NCBI GenBank assembly: GCA_963693365.1
Contig: CAVNZM010000019.1
Location: 186,001 to 250,000, forward strand
DNA from: Amoebidium appalachense
Taxonomy: Eukaryota > Ichthyosporea
Direction of reading: 5' to 3'
DNA length: 64,000 nt
Below are positions 1 through 8,325 of this stretch, piece by piece. The position numbers and the translations under genes were made by a program. A model generated the notes under the pieces. It was not told where the DNA came from. It saw only the letters and a list, made by a program, of their open reading frames with translations, and made no database searches. Numbering within the stretch: the stretch's first letter is position 1; the number at the start of each line of letters is the position of its first letter.

Positions 1-278
1 GCGGCCTGTGCGTTAGCCCGAGTCTTGGCTTTAATGTTGGGTCGGTCAAGGATGCAGCGCTCGTCCTTGCACTTGGCAGCATGGGTGGCGTGGGCGGTCC
101 AGGTTCCCGCAACGTACCCACACGCCGACCTTGTGAGACCCAGCGCCGACAACCATGAATCCGTGGGGACGCACTCTGGGTGTGTCTTACGGCGCTTGTT
201 GATGTGTCGCACCAGCTGGTAGCGATGGCTCTCAAAGCCACACGCACAGGCGGCCTGGTTCCATGACTGGAGTGGCAT
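1..278 (-). CDS. Partial Cys/His-rich (zinc-finger-like) protein, runs off the left edge
   Basis: The minus strand is open from an ATG at 278 to the window edge, giving at least 92 residues. The first residues contain a CxC pair followed by two His (CACGF...H...H) and later further Cys and His residues, including CGYVAG, a pattern typical of small zinc-binding modules. The protein is basic near the N-terminus. The nearest TATA box on this strand is at 523-533, about 245 nt upstream, so a long leader or leader intron is possible. The family is not recognised; zinc binding is inferred from residue spacing only. Confidence 0.5.
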   Translation of the reverse strand, partial: MPLQSWNQAACACGFESHRYQLVRHINKRRKTHPECVPTDSWLSALGLTRSACGYVAGTWTAHATHAAKCKDERCILDRPNIKAKTRANAQA

Positions 279-631
279 GATGTAAAGCTGCGACAATAAA
301 AGGAGAATAGGGTTGACGTGTCGCCCCGTTCTGTTGCGATTGGGGAGAAAAAGATGAATTGGGGTATGGTTTTCTGATTGATTTTAGGAGAAGGAGTGGA
401 ATCGATTAACCTGTTCTCTATGAAAACGTGGACCAGATGGTGACAGAATTCGGCGACTTCTCTCTGGTTTGGTAAGAAAAGGGTTGTGTTGATCAGAAGT
501 GTTGATCTGGAGAATATGTTACGCTTATATACCTGCACCCCCCCGATCTTGTTCTGGTGGAAGAACTGTCCTCGGAACTGACCTTGGTATCTTCTTTATG
601 CTGGCGTAACCAGTACACGCGCTCATTAGCG
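279..631. promoter_or_regulatory. Intergenic region with a minus-strand TATA box
   Basis: No convincing gene is present. A TATATAAG box lies at 523-533 on the minus strand, oriented toward the partial gene at the left edge. Between 405 and 475 the sequence has TGTTCTCT and TTCTCTCTGGTTTG words that resemble parts of the iterated elements at 10.1 and 31.9 kb, so this may be a degraded third copy. Confidence 0.4.
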
Positions 632-925
632 CTAGCCTCTGACCAAGGAGTGTCCTAGGCAAGCGCCAAGGTCGACCAGCCCTAGGCCCGTGTAACCAAA
701 AGCAATTGTGTTGTCAGGTAGATTTATGAAGTAAAAACAAGCACCATGTCTTGCCGCAGAAGTTTGGACTGTATTTAGACCGCTTATGATATGGTATCGT
801 GCGTCGAATGAGGGGTTGAGGGCATCCAGGTCAGCCCGGATGGCCTCTACGTATTTTCTATACTGGCGCTCAAGCTCACGTTTTCTCCTCAGAACCTCCA
901 AATCCATGATCGTGTCTAAGTCCAT
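632..925 (-). CDS. Short protein with a truncated GIY-YIG/T5orf172-like end
   Basis: Open frame of about 97 residues from ATG 925; an earlier ATG at 946 lies only about 20 nt from the TATA box, so 925 is preferred. A charged N-terminal helix (RRKRELERQYRKY) precedes the segment GACFYFINLPDNTIAFGYTG. That segment lines up with GACVYALHIDGYIKIGHTG in the larger neighbour at 1006-2343, the first strands of a T5orf172 (GIY-YIG-related) domain. The frame stops soon after, so the catalytic part is missing. It is probably a truncated or frameshifted relative of the neighbour and is unlikely to be an active nuclease. Confidence 0.5.
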   Translation of the reverse strand: MDLDTIMDLEVLRRKRELERQYRKYVEAIRADLDALNPSFDARYHIISGLNTVQTSAARHGACFYFINLPDNTIAFGYTGLGLVDLGACLGHSLVRG

Positions 926-964
926 AGCGAATGCAGAAATGAACAAATAAACAGATATTGATCG

Positions 965-974
965 CTTTTATAGG
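965..974 (-). promoter_or_regulatory. TATA box (CCTATAAAAG)
   Basis: CCTATAAAAG on the minus strand, 40 nt before the ATG at 925. Confidence 0.6.
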
Positions 975-1005
975 TTGAGTGCCCTGTCATCCACAGAAAA
1001 CCAGA

Positions 1006-2343
1006 TCACACCAGCCGAATATCATCCTCTCCGTAAACTTCCTTGAACGCATTTGAGACGCGTACATAGTCCGCGGCAAACATCTCCCGCTTGTTCCCAA
1101 CTGCACACCTCACCGGCTTCAGTTGGTTCTGCACCAGTTTCTCGAACTGCTCGGCCTCCTTCTTGTTGCGGTGGGGCATGCACAGGATGATAAGCTCCTT
1201 CATGTCGTGAGACCAGAGGTCATACTTGTAGCGTTCGAATAGAGAGTTCCCTGTGTGTCCAATCTTGATGTAGCCGTCGATGTGCAGTGCGTACACACAC
1301 GCCCCTGCCGCCGCCTTGAGAGACCACTCGAAGTTCAGCTGCCGCCAGGCCACAAAGTGCACATCCAGTCCCTTGAGCTCGGCCTTCATCTCGCGCACAG
1401 CCTTGACCATGGCAAGCGTGGAGTCGATGCCCCGCTGTATTGTGTCCTGTTTGGCTTTCTCGGTACGCTCAGCCTCCTCGGCGCGCTTGACAGCGGCGAG
1501 CGCTTCGGGGTTGTCATTGGTACAGAAATCGCGATGTACAGTAACCACAAAGTGGTGCAGCTGCTTCATGGCCGTGTCAAAATCAACCCCGGGTTTGAAC
1601 CAGCGATCCGGATCGAGCATGGCATCCAGTGTGCTTCGTTTGACCACTGCCGACTCTGCGTCCTCTTCTCGCTCACGCTTCCGGGACCCCTCGTCCATGT
1701 CGATGGTCACGGACCGAGTCCTGCATCCATCACCTCGTCCCTGGTCGGCAATGCGAATCAACTCGGGGAAGAAGTCCATCTGGCCCAGGTGCGACTTTAC
1801 CATCACCCCGTCCCAGAACTGGCGCAGGTCGGGAAAGCAGTAGCGCAGAAAGGGGGCGGTCAGCTCGAACGCCATCCAGGTGCCACGAAACATCTCGAGG
1901 GTGGGTGTCAGGACATGAGTTGCGAACCCTTTTATATCGGGCTGGACTTGGGGGATCCTCTTAATTTTTGAGTGTTCAGAACGAACCAGCCAATCAGAGG
2001 AAAGTAGGGGCACCCCTTCTTTCCCCCCTACATTCCTTGTTTCCAACAATCTGGCAATTTCCGAAACAGTTTTTTCGTTGTCCTTCTTCCAATCCACAGG
2101 GCTCTTCTTCACGCCCGCCTCCTCAGCCCCCTTGCCCGCCGAGTACCCGGCGTTGAAAAACACGTGCCCGTCGAACTTGCTGAGCCACGTGAGCACCCTC
2201 TGCCCGTCGGGCGCGTAGAACGGGCGCACCCCGGGCCAGTCGGGCACGGACGAGGTGTCGACACGCGCCTCATTGCCAGGAGCGGGCTTCCAGGTGGGCC
2301 CGATGACGGGAGTGGAATAGGGCGGGGGGTTGTACCGTGCCAT
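1006..2343 (-). CDS. T5orf172 / GIY-YIG-like nuclease domain protein
   Basis: 445-residue protein. Its C-terminal ~110 residues carry the signature of the T5orf172 (MUG113-like) branch of the GIY-YIG superfamily: VYALHIDGYIKIGHTGN, then an RY...DLW helix and a later K-E-AEQFEKLVQNQL stretch. The middle is rich in charged helix (residues ~215-330, with a KREREE cluster that could be a nuclear signal). The N-terminal ~210 residues are not recognised. T5orf172 domains occur in phages and large DNA viruses, often joined to BRO/KilA or MSV199 modules. A role in DNA cleavage or repair is inferred. A TATA box at 2376-2386 sits 33 nt before the start. Confidence 0.75.
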   Translation of the reverse strand: MARYNPPPYSTPVIGPTWKPAPGNEARVDTSSVPDWPGVRPFYAPDGQRVLTWLSKFDGHVFFNAGYSAGKGAEEAGVKKSPVDWKKDNEKTVSEIARLLETRNVGGKEGVPLLSSDWLVRSEHSKIKRIPQVQPDIKGFATHVLTPTLEMFRGTWMAFELTAPFLRYCFPDLRQFWDGVMVKSHLGQMDFFPELIRIADQGRGDGCRTRSVTIDMDEGSRKREREEDAESAVVKRSTLDAMLDPDRWFKPGVDFDTAMKQLHHFVVTVHRDFCTNDNPEALAAVKRAEEAERTEKAKQDTIQRGIDSTLAMVKAVREMKAELKGLDVHFVAWRQLNFEWSLKAAAGACVYALHIDGYIKIGHTGNSLFERYKYDLWSHDMKELIILCMPHRNKKEAEQFEKLVQNQLKPVRCAVGNKREMFAADYVRVSNAFKEVYGEDDIRLV

Positions 2344-2375
2344 GGCGGAGGTGGTTTAGACTGGCGTTTGTCGCC

Positions 2376-2386
2376 CTTTTATACCT
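2376..2386 (-). promoter_or_regulatory. TATA box (GGTATAAAAGG)
   Basis: GGTATAAAAGG on the minus strand, about 33 nt upstream of the ATG at 2343. The same word recurs before several other genes. Confidence 0.75.
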
Positions 2387-2597
2387 TCGAGGAGGGTGGT
2401 GGTCGTGTACCGGACACGAGGCAAGAAAACAAACCCCCCAAAGCCCGAGGAGGAGAGCAGCGTGGGTGCTACTGTCCTCACTGAGGGAGAGTAGCTCGTG
2501 GAGGTATTGTCCTCAACCCGAGGAGAGGCGCTCGTGAGCGCAGGTCCTCCTTTGGGGTCTACATAGAGGAGTAGGACCATCCCTACTGTCCCTTTCT

Positions 2598-2855
2598 CTA
2601 CAAACCCCCCTTTGTGATTTCCAGCGCCAGGATCAGCAGCAGCAGCAGCACGATGAAGTCAAGGCGCCTGAGCACGGGGTCACGCGAGAACCAGCGCCCC
2701 CCGGGCTGGGTAGCCCCACGTAGGTAGCCTATGCCTGGACCACCGTGTGTGCGCGCCACGCGGCCTGGATGCCGCTGCACGTCGGTGGTGATGGGCGGGA
2801 ACAGGGCGTCCAGGGGGTTGTCGACGTTGAAGTTGACCGAGTTGTACAGACTCAT
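2598..2855 (-). CDS. Small C-terminally anchored membrane protein
   Basis: 85 residues from ATG 2855, which lies 2 nt after the stop of the U-box-like gene. The C-terminus has one hydrophobic segment (FIVLLLLLILALEI, residues ~67-80) followed by a few polar residues, so it looks tail-anchored. The N-terminal part is polar with Gly/Arg-rich sequence. Small one-helix proteins of this kind are common in virion membranes of large DNA viruses. Function is unknown. The tight spacing suggests expression with, or from within, the upstream gene. Confidence 0.6.
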   Translation of the reverse strand: MSLYNSVNFNVDNPLDALFPPITTDVQRHPGRVARTHGGPGIGYLRGATQPGGRWFSRDPVLRRLDFIVLLLLLILALEITKGGL

Positions 2856-2857
2856 TG

Positions 2858-3772
2858 CTACAAGCGCCGTGCAAAATCTGCGAGAGTGCCCGAAGCCACA
2901 TGGACAATGACCTCGTTTTGCCGGCCCTGGATCCACACGCCCTCCGCGACCTGCTGCGGGGGCGGCATACCGCGGTCAAGCAGCTGGCCCTGCACGCGCA
3001 CGGTCTCGCTGCGCAGCCAGGTCACGGTGGGGGATGGGTGGGTGGTGGCGGCCTCGTCGAGCATCTCCTGCAGCCGGCGCAGGTTGGTCTGCACCTCGAG
3101 CTGGAAGCGGCTGCCCTGGTTGCAGATGCTGCAGAACTCGTCAAACAGCCGCGAAAGCGCAATGTGCGCCTCGACGGACACGTTTGAGTAGGGGTCTGCG
3201 GCGTGCAGGCGCTGCAGCTGCTCGGAAATGCGGCTGACCAGGTCCGCCAGCATCCGGTCAACGAGCACCATGGCGTCGTGCTCGATGACGGCGGCCATCT
3301 TGGTGCGCGTCAGGTTCTCGGTGCGCAGACGCACACACAGCGCAAACACAAACCCGGTGCACTGGTCCAGGCGTGCGAGCTCGGCTGCGCTGAAGGGGGT
3401 GTTGGCAAACGGGTCACGGAGGTTGCCGGTCTTGCTGATGTAGTCGGCCAGGGTGGCCGCATCGCATCCGTACACGTGGCCAGCGCGCGTGTACTTGAAG
3501 CAGTCCCGGGCCAGCGGCTCCAGAGAGAAAGGGTCGGTGTCGTTGGTGAGGTTGGGTGGGCGCCTGCGCAGGAAGTCGAAGACACGGAACACGCGCCGGA
3601 AGAGCAGGCGCAGGCCCGGCACGGCCTGTACAATCGAAACCAGTTCTGCGTGCCTCTTGTGCGTGGGCAGGGCAAAGCCTCCGTAGCGCCTGGCGATGTA
3701 GCAGATCATTTCCTTTCGCACGTTCACCAGCCTCCCCTCCACCATACCAGCACGCGTCAATAATCGGGTCAC
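2858..3772 (-). CDS. U-box-like (degenerate RING) domain protein
   Basis: 304 residues. Residues ~80-131 read DPFSLEPL ... YGCDAATLADYI ... LRDPFANTPFSAAEL, the pattern of U-box-like modules (DP-hydrophobic start, a central small-residue helix, then a second DP and a final helix). In cells such domains are E3 ubiquitin ligases, and similar degenerate versions occur in several large DNA viruses. Metal-binding Cys/His are absent, as expected for a U-box. The rest is helical with no recognised domain. A TATA box lies about 115 nt upstream at 3887-3896, inside the small basic frame that overlaps the start by an ATGA. Confidence 0.6.
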   Translation of the reverse strand: MTRLLTRAGMVEGRLVNVRKEMICYIARRYGGFALPTHKRHAELVSIVQAVPGLRLLFRRVFRVFDFLRRRPPNLTNDTDPFSLEPLARDCFKYTRAGHVYGCDAATLADYISKTGNLRDPFANTPFSAAELARLDQCTGFVFALCVRLRTENLTRTKMAAVIEHDAMVLVDRMLADLVSRISEQLQRLHAADPYSNVSVEAHIALSRLFDEFCSICNQGSRFQLEVQTNLRRLQEMLDEAATTHPSPTVTWLRSETVRVQGQLLDRGMPPPQQVAEGVWIQGRQNEVIVHVASGTLADFARRL

Positions 3773-3990
3773 AACCTCGAACCTACAAACACGTCGATAT
3801 CGTGACGAGAGAACGGCTTGTTTCTGTAGCGGCGTGTCACTTGGGCCTCCAGTCTGCGAGTGGTGGCGTTGTCCACGTTGCTGCGGCTTTTATACTTACG
3901 CATCACGGCGCTGAAAATGCGCTGGAGGTTGCGGTTGCCAGTCAGGCGGAGGAGGCCGAACCGTTTGAGCTTGCGCTTGGCGAATGGCAT
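3769..3990 (-). CDS. Small basic protein (possible)
   Basis: 73-residue frame rich in Arg and Lys, including an opening KRKLKR run. It overlaps the end of the transposase gene (stop at 3896) by about 95 nt and the start of the U-box-like gene by 4 nt (ATGA). The TATA box for the next gene lies inside it. Composition resembles the other short basic proteins in the window (22.0 kb, 19.9 kb, 39.5 kb). It could be a nucleic-acid-binding late protein or a chance frame. Confidence 0.35.
   Translation of the reverse strand: MPFAKRKLKRFGLLRLTGNRNLQRIFSAVMRKYKSRSNVDNATTRRLEAQVTRRYRNKPFSRHDIDVFVGSRL
3887..3896 (-). promoter_or_regulatory. TATA box (AGTATAAAAG)
   Basis: AGTATAAAAG on the minus strand, about 115 nt before the ATG of the U-box-like gene at 3772. 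Confidence 0.5.
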
Positions 3991-6568
3991 AGTGCCAGGT
4001 GAAATTATTTACGGGCGTGGACATCTGCGACTGCGGGTTGGGGAACGGCGAGGGCGGGGGCGGTATCAGGTAGGCATGGCTCAGCGGGGGCCTGGCGGAA
4101 ATTGCCTGCGCCTGTGTGTTAAACCGGAGCTGCTCGGGGGATGGCATGTGCGGGAAGGGAGTCCCGGGCGAACCCAACGTGTTCGTGGATGGGACAAAGG
4201 ACAGTGGCTGCAGCGGGATTGCGGGCCGTGGCAGGATACGCCTCGGTCCGGGATGAGCTCTCCCTGGAGACCACATCTGGCTGTAGGCTGTACCCAAAAC
4301 GCTTTGACCTTCCGGGGGCTGCTCAGTGCGCGACCGCTTGGCCCCACCGCCCGGGCCGGAGACCTCATCCTGGTCTTCAGACCGCGTACGCTTCCGGGGA
4401 GATCGAGGAGGCGGTGCAGGCGTCGGCGGGTCCAAACTCATGGGGGTCATGGGGTTGTAAGAGTCCAAACTCGCGGGGGTCAGGGGGTTGTAAGAATCCA
4501 GGTCCATAGGGACCTGAGGGTTCAAGTACTCGCGCTGGTGGATGGCCTGGTTCGGGTCGGGCGCAGATTGGGGCGGGTCGGGGACCTTTTCCTTTTCCTT
4601 CTCCTTCGCGGCTTCTTTTGCTCTTGTGCTGACACGCTTGTCGTATATGGCCGCAAACATAGGGTTTATGTTGTCCGTAGCACTCACGCGGCCCGCTTTG
4701 CTCCGCAGATGGTCCAGATCATCGCGGACTTTCATGCTCTCGTGCAGTTCGGCCTTCAGTTTCTCGTTGAGGGCCGCCAGCACTTTATCCGCCCTGTCTC
4801 GGGCGGCCTGGAGGACCGCGGGATTGGACGTGAGGACCTCTGGAAGCACAGGGGTGGCTGGGGCCTGGGGCTTCACAGGCTTCTGCTTGGCAGGACGCTG
4901 TGTGGCTACCAGCTCCTTCCGCTGCCAGGCCTTTGGGTCCGTGCTGAACAGCTGCCATCGGGGATCTCCGGTGGTGGGGGCGGTGCGCGTGTACGCACGC
5001 GCCAGGTCGGTGGTGGCGTGCCCCCTGTTGAGGGCATCGATGACGGCCGTGCGTCCCGTTTCGGTCAGCCGCCACAGGGCGCCGGCGTGGCTGATAAAGC
5101 ACGCGGGGTTCTCCAGTATGCTGTTGCGCAGGCGGCGCAGCTGGGACCGTGGCCAGTTCGGGTTATCGGGCCACTTGAGGGGTTTGTCCTGGGGGTTTGT
5201 GATCTTGACAACGCGAGTGTAGATGGTGCCTTCTGGTGCAAAGAAGCCCATGCGGTCCTTGCGGATGTTGGCGTTGCGGGTGATGTTGATGGGCAGACCA
5301 TAGCCGCACTTCTTCATCCAGTTGACGATGTAGTCCGGGTTCCGCTCGATCAGTGAGCAGCCGTCCTGGATCAGCTTGCGAAGGTGGTAGTAGGTCTTGG
5401 GGTAGTGGGAGCGCACGTGCTGCTTGACAAAGCCGATGGCCAACTCGGCGACGTTGTACTTGGAGTTGTAGGGGGGGAGCCACTGGAAGCGCCAATGCTT
5501 GCTCACGGCGAGCTGCCTGATGTCCGGCAAGTTTTCCTTGGTGTTGTGCACGGGGGCGTTGTCCATGCACAGGATTGCGCCGTTCGTGCGTGGGTCGGCC
5601 CCCAGGACGTACTCCAAGAACACGTAGAACGCACGACCGTCAAGCTCGTCAGGCACCAGGCTTTCGTTGGAAAGCTCGGCTTGGGGCTCGCGGCCGTGGG
5701 GGGCGAGAGGCCGGTAGTTGAACAGCGGGTCGTCGGACGGCCGAGGACTGAGAATCAGGTAGTTGACCACGGCCCGCATGTTTCCATCGTTGTCCGCCTT
5801 GGGGAACCCCACGGAAATCAGCAGCTTTGTGCCGATGCCGCGCAGCTTGGGCTTGGGGGTTTTGTGATGCGAGCCGCGGTGCCCCCACACGCGGCCAGGG
5901 GTCTCATCCAGGTACACGGAGGCCTCGTCGATGAAAAGCAGATTCTGGCGGTTGTCCTGCAGGTGTGGCAAGCGCTCGACCTCAAAGTACTGGGTGGCGG
6001 CAGCCACGGACCTTACAAAGGTGTTTGTCGGGTCGCCCTCCCCACGGCGGTACGTCAGCCCAAGCCGCTTGCGCCACTTGTTGAGCGTGGACACCGACAC
6101 GTTCATGCGCTCGGATTCGGGCAGGCCAGGCAGTGCGTTGTAGGCGGCCATGAGCTTCTCGCTGGTCAGGTTGGGTACCTTGGTCGTGAGCTCGTAGAGC
6201 ACGATCTTCTGTGTGTCCGTCAGCTTGGTGGATTTCTCATGGGCCCTTGCGAGGTTGGTGCCGTGCCGGCTGCTGAACTCGCCGTGCTTGAGGGCACGTG
6301 CTATTACCCGCCGCACGGTCTGCGTGCTGACCTTGAGCCTCTGTGCGGTGTCCGTGAGCCTCTCGTCCCGCAGGTGCGCAAGCAGGATGGCATCGCGGAT
6401 GTCCTGCGTGTATGCCTTCCCACGGCCCAGGCGTCCTACGGGCTGTTCGGCAGTTCTCAGCGTGTGCACTTCGACGTCTGCGGGCAGGGGCTGTGCGAGG
6501 GGTTCCTCCCCGTACCAACGCCCCCCGGCACCAGCAGCAGGCGGGCGCCCCCGGGGCCCACCACCCAC
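3896..6568 (-). CDS. IS630/Tc1-type DD38E transposase core with proline-rich tail (C-terminal part of a larger gene)
   Basis: 890-residue frame. Residues ~50-175 form the paired helix-turn-helix of IS630/Tc1 transposases. The DDE core follows: D214 in LFIDEA, D336 in LCMDNAP, E375 in LPPYNSKYNVAE. The last two are separated by 38 residues (DD38E) and the LPPY motif is in the expected place. After residue ~520 the protein leaves the transposase pattern: a helical region, repeats of the type SLDSYNP-TP, two nuclear-signal-like clusters (PRKRTR, KRSRTE) and a long Pro/Gln-rich tail. No terminal inverted repeats were seen around it. The true N-terminus is probably in the two upstream frames up to 8306. 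It may be a domesticated or viral integrase-like protein. Confidence 0.75.
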   Translation of the reverse strand: MGGGPRGRPPAAGAGGRWYGEEPLAQPLPADVEVHTLRTAEQPVGRLGRGKAYTQDIRDAILLAHLRDERLTDTAQRLKVSTQTVRRVIARALKHGEFSSRHGTNLARAHEKSTKLTDTQKIVLYELTTKVPNLTSEKLMAAYNALPGLPESERMNVSVSTLNKWRKRLGLTYRRGEGDPTNTFVRSVAAATQYFEVERLPHLQDNRQNLLFIDEASVYLDETPGRVWGHRGSHHKTPKPKLRGIGTKLLISVGFPKADNDGNMRAVVNYLILSPRPSDDPLFNYRPLAPHGREPQAELSNESLVPDELDGRAFYVFLEYVLGADPRTNGAILCMDNAPVHNTKENLPDIRQLAVSKHWRFQWLPPYNSKYNVAELAIGFVKQHVRSHYPKTYYHLRKLIQDGCSLIERNPDYIVNWMKKCGYGLPINITRNANIRKDRMGFFAPEGTIYTRVVKITNPQDKPLKWPDNPNWPRSQLRRLRNSILENPACFISHAGALWRLTETGRTAVIDALNRGHATTDLARAYTRTAPTTGDPRWQLFSTDPKAWQRKELVATQRPAKQKPVKPQAPATPVLPEVLTSNPAVLQAARDRADKVLAALNEKLKAELHESMKVRDDLDHLRSKAGRVSATDNINPMFAAIYDKRVSTRAKEAAKEKEKEKVPDPPQSAPDPNQAIHQREYLNPQVPMDLDSYNPLTPASLDSYNPMTPMSLDPPTPAPPPRSPRKRTRSEDQDEVSGPGGGAKRSRTEQPPEGQSVLGTAYSQMWSPGRAHPGPRRILPRPAIPLQPLSFVPSTNTLGSPGTPFPHMPSPEQLRFNTQAQAISARPPLSHAYLIPPPPSPFPNPQSQMSTPVNNFTWHYAIRQAQAQTVRPPPPDWQPQPPAHFQRRDA

Positions 6569-7299
6569 AGGGCCTCCTCTGCCCCCAGGGCGACCTTGTT
6601 GTCGGGGAGGAGCCTCAGCGTGAAGGAGCCTTTCGATGCCACGGTGCTTCGGGATGGCAGGGGTTCATAGACCACGGAGCGGACAGGCGAAGGGCTGTCA
6701 GGCGCGTCGACGTTGAGAAGATCACCTGTGGACTCCAAGGGCATCAGCCGCTGGCGCTCCAGCTGGTACAGCGCCAGAGGGGGGTTTCCCCCGGGCTGGG
6801 GTGGGTAGAACCCCGCGACCGTGGCCTTAGACTTGTACACAACGGGCCTGCCCGTGTGCTCGATGACGTGCATCGCCACGAGCATTGCGCGCGGGACAAA
6901 GCGGTCGAGCCTGACGACCAGGTACGTCATCGGCCGGAAGTGCTTGGAGATGTGCGGATCCACAAACACGATCCCGCACACCGAGTCCGTAATGTCGGAT
7001 GTTGTGTTGACGGCGGTGCCCGGCGACCGGGGCCTCCCGGCGGTGTACAGGCCCGCAAGCTGCTCCCGCTTCCGGTCGGCCCAGGCGGCGATGGCCGTGC
7101 GAGCGTTGTCCGGGCTCACGCCCAGCGCATGTGCAACCGTGGCAAGTTCCTGGGCGGTGGAGTCGGCAGTGGTGGGTGTGGGCGCCTCTGCTCTTCGGCG
7201 GGTCGAAACGGCATTGGCAACAAGACGGCTGCGGGCGTCATCGAAACGGGTTTCTGAGAGCTCAGGCCGGCCGAGATCGGCGTAGAAGCGTTTGTGCAT
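6457..7299 (-). CDS. Middle segment of the transposase-containing gene (separate frame)
   Basis: Useful coding runs from roughly 7330 to 6520. Its start is not an obvious initiation site, and the sense continues from the frame that ends at 7116 and into the frame of the DDE core. Both junctions lie at homopolymers: a G7 run near 7327-7333 and a C6 run near 6517-6522 (plus strand). No domain is recognised; the segment is mixed alpha/beta in appearance. The simplest reading is one long gene with two single-base indels. Programmed frameshifting or separate proteins are less likely. Confidence 0.55.
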   Translation of the reverse strand: MHKRFYADLGRPELSETRFDDARSRLVANAVSTRRRAEAPTPTTADSTAQELATVAHALGVSPDNARTAIAAWADRKREQLAGLYTAGRPRSPGTAVNTTSDITDSVCGIVFVDPHISKHFRPMTYLVVRLDRFVPRAMLVAMHVIEHTGRPVVYKSKATVAGFYPPQPGGNPPLALYQLERQRLMPLESTGDLLNVDAPDSPSPVRSVVYEPLPSRSTVASKGSFTLRLLPDNKVALGAEEALWVVGPGGARLLLVPGGVGTGRNPSHSPCPQTSKCTR

Positions 7300-8306
7300 C
7301 TCCCTTTCATCATCGATGCTGGTGGCTCCGGGGGGGCGTGTGACCCGAGGTGAATACGCTTACCATCTCGAAGGTCAAGATCCTGGTCATCGGCAAGGGC
7401 CCGCAGGATGTGCTGGACACGGCCGTAGTACTCCTGCCCTGAAAGGTCGCGCGCAACACTCATGGTCAGTTCCTTGAGGGCCTGCCGCATGGTCGCACGA
7501 TCGGTACCGGCTGCGCGCAGCTCCTTGGCCAGCTTTGCACGCTCGGCGATGAGTGTCTGGAGCGCGTGCTTGTAGGGGTAGGCCCGTTCGTCGTCCTCGC
7601 GGTGGACTCCTTCCACAAACTCAGGCCGTGGCAGCCCGGGCACCATCAGGGCGAGCGCCTCGAGCATGTTGGGCTCTCCGGGATCATCGGAGTCTTCCGG
7701 CGCTTTGCCCTCCTTTGCTTTCTGGGAATCCCTTACGTTTTTTCCAGCTATGCGCTGGGCCTCCGCAAGGGCGGCATACGCCATTCGGATGCGCTCGGGA
7801 TGGTCCGGTGTCGTGGGGTGGCGTGCCTTCCGATTTTCCACCTCCTTGGCGAAAAGCGCGTGGCCCCTAGAGTCCGTGACACCCTCGAGCTTGACCAGGC
7901 GCGGCGTGCTTGTGCGAACATACGCCTTGCTCAGTATCCCCTGAACGTTCTCGGCAGTTACACGGGCATCATCGAGGGGTTCTTGGGTCAGGTCCTTGCC
8001 TGCAAGCTCCTCCCACCAGGTCTCGGATCGGGACGGTGGGGTTTGCGTAGGCGGGGCGGGTGCGTACATGGGATCACGGACGCGGAATCGCAGGTTCAGA
8101 TTGCCATCCCTGGCCTGCCTATCGGTGCCGGTGTTGTATGACGGGTGACGCGGGTCCTGCACCAGCTGTGCGAGGGGGAAAGGGTCATCGGCTCGGGATT
8201 CTAGAAAGAAGCGGCCAGGATTCTCGGCACTTGGCCAGGCATCGGCCACGACTTTATTGGACTGAGTGTCCACCACAACATACCCCGGTCTACGGGACCG
8301 GTCCAT
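7116..8306 (-). CDS. N-terminal segment of the transposase-containing gene
   Basis: 396-residue frame starting at ATG 8306, 20 nt downstream of the PCNA stop. Sense coding probably ends near 7330, because the last ~70 residues turn into low-complexity Pro/Arg sequence and the adjacent frame takes over. Residues ~1-330 are charged and helical, with one predicted coiled region around LIAERAKLAKELRAAGTDR. No family is recognised. With the two downstream frames it would make a protein of about 1,450 residues. Confidence 0.55.
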   Translation of the reverse strand: MDRSRRPGYVVVDTQSNKVVADAWPSAENPGRFFLESRADDPFPLAQLVQDPRHPSYNTGTDRQARDGNLNLRFRVRDPMYAPAPPTQTPPSRSETWWEELAGKDLTQEPLDDARVTAENVQGILSKAYVRTSTPRLVKLEGVTDSRGHALFAKEVENRKARHPTTPDHPERIRMAYAALAEAQRIAGKNVRDSQKAKEGKAPEDSDDPGEPNMLEALALMVPGLPRPEFVEGVHREDDERAYPYKHALQTLIAERAKLAKELRAAGTDRATMRQALKELTMSVARDLSGQEYYGRVQHILRALADDQDLDLRDGKRIHLGSHAPPEPPASMMKGRCTNASTPISAGLSSQKPVSMTPAAVLLPMPFRPAEEQRRPHPPLPTPPPRNLPRLHMRWA

Positions 8307-8325
8307 GCCCCAGGCGTGGAAAATC

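Noticed and set aside
1255-1971. Long plus-strand frames opposite the T5orf172 gene
   Set aside because: They mirror the codon pattern of the real minus-strand gene and contain no domain signal.
3896-6568. An inserted IS630/Tc1 transposon
   Set aside because: No terminal inverted repeats or TA duplications were seen and the frame extends far beyond a normal transposase on both sides.
5384-6670. 428-residue plus-strand frame opposite the transposase
   Set aside because: High GC creates long antisense frames; the minus strand has the complete HTH and DDE motifs.
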